From assembly GCF_000003815.2 (NCBI RefSeq), contig NC_049982.1, positions 4,113,259 through 4,177,258 of the forward strand: DNA of 64,000 nucleotides, in the 5' to 3' direction. The DNA comes from Branchiostoma floridae. Its lineage: Eukaryota > Chordata > Leptocardii > Amphioxiformes > Branchiostomatidae. Shown one piece after another: positions 41,930-52,699 of the stretch (the stretch's first letter is position 1; each line of letters opens with the position of its first letter). The notes below the pieces were generated by a model. The model ran no database searches, was not told where the DNA came from, and worked only from the letters and a program-made list of their open reading frames with translations. The translations under genes and the position numbers were made by a program.

Positions 41930-44265
41930 ATCTACGTTTAGAAATAAAACGTATGCTTTCGTGCGCAACAAGTTACTGTAAGTCTTGATTTGTTAACGGT
42001 AAGTTGATTTTAGTTGCTTTAGCTATCACTATTCAAACGCTAAAATGTCATCATCGCAATTATTTCACATCTCTGTGGCCAGCTAGAAAAAAAAAGGTTC
42101 AGCTACTACTCCCTTTAATCTCAATGGCTAAAATTACCAATGAACCTACAATAATATGATAAGATGTATGTAAAGACTGTAAATTGATTTGCCCCCTTCC
42201 AAAATACATGTAGACCTTTTGATAGAAGTAAAAAAAGTGTGAGAGCGTTTTACTGAAGTTGCATGTTTCAAGCAGTCATTCTGTCTCAGAAGGCATTTGC
42301 AGTTAATGTATTTTCTACCTTTGATGAGGATGTGGAGTCATCTAGGTTTCACTTCTAACTCCCTTTTGTCAATTTGCAATTGGGCTTACGATAACGCAAG
42401 GTAAGACGTGTTATAAGACTGACTGGTCTATTTGGAAAATAAGGCAAACGTATCTAGGAAGAATATCAAACCATGCCGATGACATCCACGTGCTTATTAC
42501 TTTTCCGTTTCCAAAAATAAAGTTTTCGAGCATACTGTTAGTCTGTATTTTTATTTAAAAGCAGCTGTAAAATGAGCATACATGTGCCGTAAATTGAAGA
42601 AAAAATCGCAAAACAGATACATGTACGTATGTCATAGAATGCCAAAGTAAATTCCAAAATCTAAGAAGAAGATGCAAAAGAGCAAAATGAAGAAAAAAAT
42701 CTATTTTTTTGGTATACCACATTTTGGTGTGTCCAACCTTTGTGATGAAGACAACCTTTTAAACAAACTTTTTTTTCACACAATCGCATCGGTTTTGGGG
42801 ATCCTAGAGAATGTCGACCATATAATCAAATCAGCATGGCCTGACATAAAATTGATCATGCAAACGACAACTGTACTGAAGATGCAGATGAGGGGAACAT
42901 GTCTGTTAGTTCTGATTAATGAGTGACAACAACGTCATTTTTTATCATAAAATACAGGTTCATTACCTCCATTAAAAGCAAAACGCTTCTGATGTCATAT
43001 GCAGTGAAGTGGTGCTAAGGGTCCTTGCAGTATTACTTCATAAAACAGACACTTACCGCAGGCATCCAGTTAGGTTAGTTAGACCAAACTTAACACATTG
43101 TATAAATGTGAAATTTCCCCCCTAATAAAGGTATATTCACCCTTATACAGTAAAAAAAAAACAATCAGAGACTTTCTTGTATGCTTTGATCGCTTAAACG
43201 CTACGATACTTAGTTTTAGTCGTGGACAACCATTTGATTATCTATTTATTTGTCTGTTTATGTATTTTACCAGTGGTGACATATCGCCTTATCTTGGCAC
43301 TTTTCAATGTGCTCTGCGGGGTAACCCTAGACATACATGAATATGAAATAGAATTTAAAAAAAAAAACATTACAAGAGAAAATTAACATTATTAAGCTTA
43401 ATGCATATACCTGTCAATACAAATCATAGCAATTTAAGGGAGGCACAAGTACATTTAGCTCGGCATCGACACAATGCAGTGGCAACTCCAAGATGAATCG
43501 CGTCACACCGACCATCCTTCAGGCAGCTGTGAATGTCACGTGCACAGCTGCAAACGACCAAACGACGGGATCAGATGTCCGAAAAGACATTGGAATGTGA
43601 AATGGCACCACCTTCGACACTTCACGGAACAGTGGTGTCCATTATATCCCTCCCGCTTTCACCGGGCTGCGTTCTATTATCTCCCGGACATAATTCTTGT
43701 CGTGCAATGGTCCTGTCAATCACCTGGAACTGACGAATCACGTCTCGGCAGGTCTTACCTTGGTAACAGAGGGTTAGACCATCAAACATGTGTGAGAAAA
43801 ATGCCCGGTCAATAACCTGGACACTTCCAATCTTTCGAACTAACCGTCTCGAGTTTGGAACTTGAGGCTGTTATATTGGTGTTGACCATCGGGATTGGAG
43901 ATTAAATTCAAAACACACACTAAGTCATCATTTGCTTAACTCTATCAGAAAGAGACAGGTCAACTTGTCTGAAGTCATGAACTGAGAAGAACAGATAATG
44001 AGCCTCTTCCAATCCAAGAATTTCACAAGTCAATGTGCACGCGCAATATCTCGCCATTTCTCCAAGAACATGTCATCGCCAACATCTCAAAGTTTGACAT
44101 TACTCATCATCGATCAAGTCATAAAGGAAAAACACAACTTTTGCGTTGCGATTCATAAGCTTTGCTGTGCGTTTTCCAATGTTTAGATGATTCGAAAGAC
44201 TCCTTATAGATTTATGTTTTGTCCACCACCTTGAAGATGAGTACTCTCGCCTTATCCTCCGTATT
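41930..44265. other. AT-rich gene-poor stretch, nothing supported
   Basis: Low-complexity AT-rich DNA with scattered short frames. I see no domain, no splice-consistent exon chain and no clear transposon ends. Confidence 0.45.
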
Positions 44266-44420
44266 GGCCGATATCCGGCGCACAGTTGATGACATCCGCT
44301 GCCCTATGCGGCAGGTCCGGGCCCATTACACCGCAGCAGCGTTTCCGCCGGACCGCCCTAACCTGGTCTATTATCTCCCCATCATAATTCACTCACAATG
44401 GCCGCCGCCATAACCACCTC
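44266..44420. promoter_or_regulatory. GC-rich island 1, candidate conserved regulatory element
   Basis: A sharply GC- and CpG-rich 150-bp block in AT-rich surroundings (GATATCCGGCGCACAG, TATTATCTCCCCATCATAAT). Frames do not extend beyond it. Regulatory role inferred only from composition. Confidence 0.25.
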
Positions 44421-45339
44421 AACGGCCGAAATGAGCCTCATTTCAGGCATCTATTTTCGGTTTTACGCCTCCGGGGCCATAACTTTCCGCCGGTGATGAC
44501 CACAAACTTTGACAGGGTCCGTTTTTACGACTCTTCCGAAAGTCTGTTGACAACGTTAGGAAGTTATGCGGAGATAAATTTTGATTTTGCAGACGGAAGG
44601 AGCTCAGAGCACTTCTGCAGTGGTTCGGAGGGATAAACCCAGGGGTGGGCTAGTGGTTCAAGCTGGACAGAACTGCACTGATATATCGCAACAATAAGAT
44701 TGAAGTTCGAGGGAAACGCGTGTTTCGTCTTTGCTGGTCGTATTAACGTACATTGAAGGGCGTGCTCAGTTGACTTGCAACCCAGCCACTTTAAAAAGTG
44801 CATTTCTTTGTTTCAATCTACGTCGTTCAACATGTAACGTTATTAATTGCATTTGTTTTATTCTTGTCATTTGATACGGATCTTTCGAACACAATTCTTT
44901 TCCCCTTCGTTCGAACGGGGTTCTATCGTACGTCATAGAACTGTTCCAACATTCTCTCCAAGAACTTTCGAACGGCGACATAGAAGTATCAGGTGTTAGC
45001 CAGTCGCCATTTTACACATCAGAAACTCTTGATAGAATTGACTTTTTTATATCAAGTAAGATCCCGACGTTTTATTTGGAAGGCAAAACGGTCGGTGGTG
45101 ATTTTGAGACATTGTTGAGTTTAAAGTGAATTATATTTGCAGCCGAGGTTTAGGATTAATTAGGATTTTACCATGGTCAATATTGACCGAAGGAGGCCAA
45201 ATATATTTGCAGCTGAGGTTTAACAATCGGATGAGTGTGATGATGATTGGCTGTCTTCCAATGTCCATGCTGTACAATTCTGCCTCAGGTAACATGTTTT
45301 TATTGATAAACCATTCCTTCATTTCCCGTGCTATGTAGG

Positions 45340-45800
45340 CGGTAAACCCGACAGGAGGGGGGCGCTGTTATCCCTCACATCGCCAATTGAATATCGGGCA
45401 GACACATCCGTGGTCACCTCCTGGGATAAAATATGACAACAAATTACGGCACGGCGGTCTGGCGCTCGTAAAAACAGCGGAATGAGCGGCCCCGCGGTGC
45501 CGGAAGCGTCGACGTGATCACCGATGATGTCAACATGTCGCGCGGTAATGAAGAGTTGTGGCGGGACGAGGCGGCCCCGGACACCGGGAGAGTCCTCTCC
45601 ACGCCGCGCCGCCGGGCCGACTGCACCCAGCACAAATTGCCAATTACCGGGGAGTCGTTTTCGGAAAGCTCTATTACGGGGCGGGGCGGAAGATGGAGTT
45701 GGTGTGTGAGTGGGGAGAGGATAGTCTCCATCAGGCCTTCCTTCGGGGGTGCGGGGATCGTAAAATTCGGCCAAAATATCTGGAAACAGGCCAGGAAACT
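45340..45800. promoter_or_regulatory. GC/CpG-rich island 2, candidate regulatory element
   Basis: About 450 bp rich in CpG with embedded AT-core motifs: CCAATTGAATA, CAAATTACGG, CCAATTACCGG. All three plus-strand and two minus-strand frames stay open here because stop codons are rare in GC-rich DNA, and none resembles a protein. The mixture of CpG-rich DNA and homeodomain-type ATTA cores is typical of developmental enhancers or unmethylated promoters. Confidence 0.35.
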
Positions 45801-45909
45801 CCGTCAACGCGAAGGTTTATGTTTTACATATTGAGCTGCGTGGCCGGGCAACTCCTCTGGTAGCAAAACTCCCCTGGAAAATTATTCTCACTATAATAGC
45901 CAGCATAGT

Positions 45910-46085
45910 CTGGCCTCATAGCAGGCTCTCTGGGGCCTTTTTCCCGTCTTTTTGGCTCATGATACACTTTTGCTGGTCATTTCTTTTTGTACTGGGTTGC
46001 TTGACCATTGGCCCTAAAAAGAGAAAAAAGCAAAAGTGTATTGTGAGCCAAAAAAGAAGGCCCCAGAGAGCCTGCTATGGAGGCT
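45910..46085. mobile_element. Foldback MITE (TAGCAGGCTCTCTGGGGCC ends)
   Basis: GGCCTCATAGCAGGCTCTCT at 45912 pairs with AGAGAGCCTGCTATGGAGGC ending at 46084. Inner arms CTTTTTGGCTCATGATACAC and its near complement extend the stem to about 65 bp per side. No ORF. Confidence 0.85.
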
Positions 46086-46297
46086 AATCATACTCAGTCT
46101 GGGAGGGACTAGAGAGAGAGGGAGAGCCTCTTGCTGATCGGGCAGGGCGACGCCGGACTTCTAACCCGGAGGGTGCTGAGATTAAGATTTGATTACACGT
46201 CAGTGAACAGACATGTTCATCAATCCGGCTGACAGATTGGTGAGGAGTATGAAGTTGTGAAATGGACTCAAAGTGTAAAGTCCTCAAAATAAATATA

Positions 46298-46481
46298 GCC
46301 TCTACCAGGATCCGCGAATCGCTGGTCAAATAGTAGAAATTGGACAAATAGAGGGAATAGTATGCTTAGGGAGTCGACCTGCCAGAGGAGTCAGTAGGCG
46401 GCCCACGGATACTAACTCCTCTGGCCGGCCGACTCCGGGAGACTATTTGACCAGAGATCCGTGAAGCGTGGTAAAGGCTAA
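46298..46481. mobile_element. Two-tier palindrome, probable MITE
   Basis: Outer arms AGCCTCTACCAGGATCCGCG (46298) and its imperfect complement ending at 46481 enclose inner arms GGGAGTCGACCTGCCAGAGG (46370) and CCTCTGGCCGGCCGACTCC (46413). Confidence 0.7.
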
Positions 46482-46559
46482 AAAACAGCAGCAGCAACAA
46501 TGTAGAAGTGTGCTGGTCGCCAGGAACAGAGATCATCAGTTGTGATATCATACAGCGTC

Positions 46560-47670
46560 TTGGATTCATGTGGTCGAAGGTCTGATAACCCTTGAGATCA
46601 TCATTACAGTAAACTTAAATTCACGATAACGGAGAATGAGAAGAAGCTTCAGTACGTGAATGCCTTTATTACTTTGCTGATAACGCTTTCTCGTTTCTGG
46701 TAAACAAAAAATATGCATATGGTTAGGCTTTCGGTCCCGGAGCGACACACGCACTCGCGTTGCTCTACACGACGTCCCATTGCCTTGTTATGGTCACATA
46801 GAGATTGAGCTTATTGAGATATCAAACGCATTTATACATAAGCCACTAATAAAACTATTTCTATGCATTTTATGACCTCTAGACTTGGACTGGGGGGACT
46901 GTCCTGACACGTTGCAATCGTCATTTTTGCCAGCCATACGACAGTCAATGAATGCTGCAGTCATGACTTGAGATCCTCCAACCAGAGCTTCAAATTGTGA
47001 CACAACAAAACACAACTCACGCACAACAGTTCTGTATGTTCTCATGCATACCGTGTCACAAGTCGTACCTTTTGCCTTATTTATTATCATCGACTCTGTG
47101 ACATCACAGGTTTCAAAGTTAAGACGATGTCAACCTCCCAACTTGCGTTAAGGCCTTGGGCAACTCATGACATAAGTAAAGAAACTACAAGTTTGTTTGC
47201 AGTGCTTGGACCACAGCAGGCAATGGTACAGTCTGTAGTGCCTTACTGGACGGTGACTACCCTAATTGAAGAGTTCGTCTCATCTCCAGAACAAAGTTCT
47301 CCTCGGAAGTTGTGGAGAAGAGAATGAACTCCAGTTCCAGCCAATTTCAGTACAGATGAGAGCTGATTACAGTCGGAGCGGGCGTGTTAAGGGAGACAAG
47401 TGCGACATCAGACCAGATTCAGCAGGTTCGGTACTTTACAACTTCGCCGTGGAAAAACAATCATCTCGGCGAATCAACACTAAAACTGTTTTCGCACCCG
47501 AAGTGGGAAATAAAACATGTCGGTAATGAAAACATTACAGGAAGCTGATGGGAAACTGTCGAGCTAACGAAGATGGACGGAGATTGCCGAGCAGAAGGCA
47601 CATCTCCCGGGCGGCTTGAGCACCCGCAGCACCCGGGGTGATGCCGGGGAAGATTGGCTCTTTTGGTTCA
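46560..47670. other. Gene-poor stretch, nothing supported
   Basis: Mixed-composition DNA. The longest frames (66-98 codons) show no domain and no splice partners. Confidence 0.4.
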
Positions 47671-47674
47671 ATTA

Positions 47675-48290
47675 CAGATGATATTTGCACAGGTTTGGGG
47701 CGGCCTTAGCACCTACGGTACTACTGGAGCCGGGGAAAAGTTTAGGTTGTAGAAAGTTGGGTGGACAAGGATAAACTTCTGCAAACGGGCACGGCTTTCT
47801 GTGTCAGCAATAGATCAATATAGAAAAGACGAGTGAGTGAGTGGATGAGTTAGTGAGTGAATGACTGAGTGAGTGAGTGAGTGAGTGAGTGAGTGTGAGT
47901 GAGATTGAGAGAATGAATCAGTGATTATTCTCCAGCTAATGATATTTTCACATGTTTGGGGCGGCCTTAGCACCTATAGGACTGGAGGTGGTGAAAAGTT
48001 TGGGTTGTAAAGTTGTGTGGACTAAGATAAACTTCTGCGAATTGCCACGGGTTTCTGTGACAACATTTGTCAATATAGAAAGAACGAGTGAGTGAGTGAG
48101 TGAGTGAGTGAGTGAGTGAGTGAGTGAGTGAGAGTAAGTGGGTGAGTGAGTGAGTGAGTGAGTGAGTGAGTGAGTGAGTGTGAATGAGTGAGTGAGTGAG
48201 TGAATGAGTAAGCGGATGAGTGAGTGGGTGAGTGAGTGAGTAAATGAATGAGTGTATGAATGATTATCATGCGTTTTCGCACTACCCTGT
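47675..48290. repeat. Duplicated ~255-bp unit with (GTGA)n microsatellites
   Basis: TTTGGGGCGGCCTTAGCACC to GATAAACTTCTGC and ATAGAAA(A/G)(G/A)ACGAGTGAGTG occurs at about 47694-47925 and 47956-48260. Each copy runs into a long (GTGA)n tract, apparently duplicated together. Four-base repeats also give spurious open frames here. Confidence 0.9.
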
Positions 48291-48649
48291 TAAAGGGTTT
48301 GCACATGGAGTATAAAGATGCACACACACACACCCGTAAAGCAAGCTAACGTAACTAGGGGGTGACTTACATTCTTTTCCCTTAGATCGAGAGGGCGAGT
48401 GAGTATGGTTTCCTAGGCATTCATCACGTTTGGTGCTTGTTCCGTGTCTCTATGTTTTGGAATTAACCTTTTTTTATGTCTAACAGTGAATAACCATTTT
48501 ACCCAGGGGCTGCGTTGACAAACTATCGTTCATTAACCTCAGGATATGACCTCTATATACCTTGTCAACATCCTATAGTATACAACGCTAAAGCTATATA
48601 AAAATCAAGGCAAAATAGTAGTATTGAAATGTCGCGGAAACCACGCTGC

Positions 48650-48857
48650 GTTTTTAATCAAAACATCAGATTCCCAGCGGTGCCTTTGTCCCGTATTCCC
48701 GCGGTGCGGCCGCATCCATCACGCCACGATAATTGGAATTCGAAAGCTAATTTTTCTGCCCCGTTTCCCATGAGTAAGCTCGGCACCAGGTCCGCGCGTT
48801 GGAGGTGAGTCGCCCCGGGGGGTCGCAGGGACACACCCCGGCGCCGAGCTAACCCTC
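48650..48857. promoter_or_regulatory. GC-rich island 3, candidate regulatory element
   Basis: CpG-rich (CCCGCGGTGCGGCCGC, GTCGCCCCGGGGGGTC) with AT cores such as GATAATTGGAATTC and AAGCTAATTTTTC. Directly precedes the six-copy repeat. Confidence 0.3.
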
Positions 48858-49890
48858 AACGCTACCAGCGCGCTCTGTTGCCGTGTCTATATGTAGGGGC
48901 TTTAATTGGGCAAATGGCTAGACAATATATCGGAATATGATCCACAGACGCATACGCGACATAAGAATTAGTTAATTGCTCAAATGACATATTGCACGTG
49001 GATCTTTTTATTTGAACTAAACCAAAACGCTACCAGCGCGCTCTGTTACCGTGTCTATAGTACATGTAGTATGGCTGCAATTGGGCAAATGGCTAGACTA
49101 TGTATCGGAATATGGTCCACAGACGCATACGCGAACTAAGAATTAGTTAATTAACGTATTGCTCGTGGATCTTTTTATTTGAGATAACCCTGAACGCTAC
49201 CAGCGCGCTCTGTTACCGTGTCTATAGTACATGTAGTATGGCTGCAATCGGGCGACGGCTAGACTATGTATTGGAATATGGTCCACAGACGCATACGCTA
49301 AATGTGATTAGTTAATTGCTCAAATTACATATTGCACGTGGATCTTAGCTTTTTATTTGAACTAACACTGAACGCTACCAGCGCGCTCTGTTGCGTTGTC
49401 TATAGTACATGTAGTATGGCTGCAATCGGGCGACGGCTAGACTATGTATTGGAATATGGTCCACAGACGCATACGCTAAATGTGATTAGTTAATTGCTCA
49501 AATTACATATTGCACGTGGATCTTTTTATTTGAACTAACCCTGAACGCTACCAGCGCGCTCTGTTGCCATGTCTGTAGTACATGTAGTATGGCTGCAATT
49601 GGGCGACGGCTTGACTATGTATTGGGATATGGTCCACAGACGCATACTCTTAATGTGAATAGTTAATTGCTCAAATGACATATTGCACGTGGATCTTTTT
49701 TATTATATATATTTGAACTAACACCGAACGCTACCAGCGCGCTCTGTTGCCGTGTCTATAGTACATGTAGTATGGCTGCAATTGGGCGACGGCTAGACAA
49801 TGTATCGGAATATGGTCCACAGACGCATACGCTAAATGTGATTAGTTAATTGCTCAAATGACAGATTGCACGTGGATCTTTTTATGTGAC
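48858..49890. repeat. Six tandem ~175-bp units, most with a CACGTG E-box and TTAATTG
   Basis: AACGCTACCAGCGCGCTCTG starts units at 48858, 49026, 49193, 49371, 49544 and 49727 (spacing 168, 167, 178, 173, 183). Each has TATGGTCCACAGACGCATAC or close, TTAGTTAATTGCTCAAAT and TTGCACGTGGATC; unit 2 has GCTCGTGG instead of the E-box. ACATGTAGTATGGCTGC appears from unit 2 on. Length changes are at the AT-rich joints. Confidence 0.93.
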
Positions 49891-50119
49891 ATAAACGTCT
49901 TGGAAACCTGGTTGCCTTCACAGTATACAGATGTTCTGAAGCAGAATTGAACGTATTTGTGATCATCTTTTTGTGGTAATACAGCCTTAATTACATGGTC
50001 ATATATGGCCACTATCATCTTCTTGTGAAAAGTGAAAGCCAAAGTAAAATGGTGGTTTCAGATAACAACAAACAAATACTAAACGAAACGTTTCTATCTC
50101 ATATCTTCATTATAACACC

Positions 50120-50200
50120 GTTCCGGTGTGTCAGTACTTCATTACAGTTTCGCCTAAACTTTTGACCCCGCCAATATGGCAACCATCAGGATTATTAAAA
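50120..50200. repeat. Fragment related to the foldback/terminal repeat family
   Basis: CCTAAACTTTTGACCCCGCC at about 50152 resembles CCAAAACTTTAACCCCGCC at 7593 (foldback arm) and CTAAAACTTTCACCCCGCC at 63869. Beyond this core similarity is weak. Confidence 0.4.
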
Positions 50201-50483
50201 CGGTTTGAAGTTTTTACGACGCGTTGCCTTCAAGCCTGTAGTACAGACGTCTTCCTGACGCCACCCTGCCCTAACTACCCTCTCGCCTCGCCGACGCCGG
50301 CCCGCGTCTACGCTCGGCGTGCCTTCCTTCAGATCTTTGGAATATCGCGGAAATAATTGATTGGAAGGTGCTGAGAAATGCATCAAAGCGTTGATGTGTT
50401 TTGTCGACATCTGCGGACGAAAATTGAAGTCTTCCAAGCGAAGCAATTTGCACGACATAGACATTGAGACATGTGGTAGCTTG

Positions 50484-50690
50484 CGTAGTCCAGCGGTTAG
50501 CGGTCCAGCCTCTGGAACTAGATCTAGAAGTCGGCTGTGTCGTTCACCCGACATGCACGAATCTGGAAAGGGTTTCAGTACTTAGGACGTGACGTTAAGC
50601 CGTGGTCAGCTGTTCAGTGCGCTTGTCTGAAAGAGCTAGGGGAACTTCCCAGATACAATGATTTTGTGAATACTGTCTTCCCTGTCACGA
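50484..50690 (+). mobile_element. tRNA-derived SINE, second family (copy 1)
   Basis: The tRNA-like head TAGTCCAGCGGTTAGCGG, then a body shared with 63215-63418: CACCCGACATGCACG, CTGGAAAGGGTTTCAGT, GGACGTGACGTTAAGC and TGAATACTGT. The two copies are diverged, so the family is old. Confidence 0.7.
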
Positions 50691-50699
50691 CCGGTTGGA

Positions 50700-51890
50700 G
50701 GTTAGCTCTTTGGTGTGAACTTAACTGGTTCGAGACCAATTGCACTATCACTTTCATTTACACTTATCGGTATGGCATCATCAGTGGTGCAGCTGCACCA
50801 TATGGACTGGTGGGCAGCTTAAATACCAGAACAAGCTGTCAGCCGTGCCAAGGATCATTTCGTGATCATCAACCTTAAATATCCTGGCAAGAAAGTATTT
50901 TACAACGTTTTATGTTTGGCGTGGGACAGAGGTCTGGGACAACATAATTTTCCAGACGTGTCCCCTATAGATATAAATATAGATACACCTGACAAAAGAC
51001 TCAGCAATTAACGTAAAATTTCATACAAAAAAACTTAGAATCCCTTACCATCTGGTATGTAAAAAGCTTTATGACGTATTTGCACTATTATCATCACTCT
51101 TGTGAACCCATCGGAGTATGTAAAATAGATGCCTCATAGTCCAACCGGCGCTGATTTATTGACAGTTATCAAATGAGACTTATGGACCTTAAACTAACAA
51201 CCGGGACGCCATGCTGTGAAACCTTATTAAGAAGGGGAAGTTAAATAAGGAAGCCCCACGCCTGAGTTGGCCCTAAGCGTATTCTTCAAGATTTACTGCA
51301 TATTAATGGTAACAGTTGGGTGACCTGTTAACTGGTTCGGCGCGGCTAATTTGGTATAAAGCAATAAAGATTGCATGTCTGAAGACGGTAATTAAAAGTA
51401 CGATATTGTTCTCACATATGTAATTGGGCTATTCGACTTGATCGATTTTATGTGGAATCTGGTAGTAGTGCTTCCGTTTTTGCACGCTTGTCGTATGAGC
51501 CTTTTGCCATAATAGCTGATGTTCTAAGTCTATTTTCTAAGACACTCGTCAAGTTTGAAAATAAAATATCATCTTCTTCGTCATACAGATGTGCGAGTTT
51601 CCATCATCATTTTTATAAAAGCGGGTCACTATTGACTATTGCATTGACTCTGGCCGACAAATATGTAGGCCCAATACTAAGCGCCAATTTTCAGACACTC
51701 TCAAAAGTCGCACTTCGAGTATTTCGGCCGCATAGACTTTATAAATAAACATGTTATGTATGATTGACACTTGAGAGTCATCCAGTGATGAGTCAGTATT
51801 ACGCATACAACATAACGCAAATACGCTTGACAGTAATAAAAATTGTTTTATATGAAATAGTGAAATTTGTGAACCACATCTGCAGTGATA
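50700..51890. other. Gene-poor stretch, nothing supported
   Basis: AT-rich, no repeat or exon chain recognised. Confidence 0.4.
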
Positions 51891-51899
51891 ACACCGAGC

Positions 51900-52160
51900 C
51901 CCAAGTGAACGGTAAAAATTAGCCCTTAATTTGCATCGGACGGAGGCTGATCGATGTGCGGCAGGAGAGCGGGCGGGCAGGGGTCGCAGGGTCCCCGAGG
52001 ACAGAGGGGTCACCGTTACGGTCCGGCTACGATCAATCGGGGCGGCGCTCGGCACGAGCCGGGATTACCCGTTTGTCTGGTTAATCAATGCGATCGATAT
52101 GTTGTTATAGAGGATGCGCTGAGGGATGGGTACGGCTGTCTACAGTTGTCTGCTTCTGGG
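51900..52160. promoter_or_regulatory. Candidate enhancer: POU octamer, HOX/PBX-like and receptor half-sites in a GC-rich island
   Basis: ATTTGCAT at 51929-51936 is a perfect POU octamer. Close by are AGGGGTCA (nuclear receptor half-site), GATCAATC and TTAATCAATGCGATCGAT (HOX/PBX-like) and GGGATTACCC. The block is CpG-rich against AT-rich flanks. Motif matches alone are weak evidence. Confidence 0.35.
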
Positions 52161-52309
52161 TCAAAGACTGGCGAAAATGCGGACTGAATAAAAGAACGTT
52201 TTTTGTTGTTGTTGTTTTCGATGTTCTTAGACGTTTTTAACGCAGTGTCACCTACAAGATACATAATTTCATACATGACCTTTCAAAGCGCGCGTACACA
52301 CACGGACAT

Positions 52310-52415
52310 TGAGAGACAAACAGACAGACAGACACACACACACACACATATACACACATACACAGGCACACAAAGACACATACACACATAACTACACACG
52401 CCCACACACACACTC
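52310..52415. repeat. (CA)n-rich microsatellite
   Basis: Imperfect CA/CACATA run with GACA repeats at its left edge; it gives a false His/Thr-rich frame. Confidence 0.9.
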
Positions 52416-52589
52416 AAAAACAGTCTCACTGGCCCAGAAGCCTGTCAGATAGCTACTTCAGCACCAAGGTCATGGACAGCCCATGTGAAGCCGGAGTCTC
52501 TGTTGTACGTTTTACAAGTCTGTTCTCATTGGTTAAGACTACATAAGTAACTTCGGTGATACGAACTTCGGTGATACTTAGTGCGAAAT

Positions 52590-52670
52590 ACGTGGTGCCG
52601 TGGTTCTATGATATCATACCTCCTTTCATGTCCGCGAGGTTGCGGGTTCCACTCCTTGACTTTCTGATCC
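52590..52670 (+). repeat. Possible tRNA-like relic
   Basis: TGGTTCTATGATATC (A-box-like) and GGGTTCCACTCC (B-box with one mismatch) about 50 bp apart. It does not fold into a convincing tRNA by eye, so an old SINE head is more likely. Confidence 0.25.
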
Positions 52671-52699
52671 TTTCCTTGCTCACCATCAGCTGGCACAGT

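Noticed and set aside
43474-43815. 113-codon Cys/His-rich frame
   Set aside because: Cys and His spacing fits no zinc-finger pattern, and there is no splice context.
45331-45863. Overlapping long frames on both strands
   Set aside because: Open only because the block is GC-rich. Frames on both strands are open together, with no domain and no splice partner.
48070-48333. 87-codon frame rich in THSLTHSLTHS
   Set aside because: Translation of a (GTGA)n microsatellite on the minus strand; not a protein.
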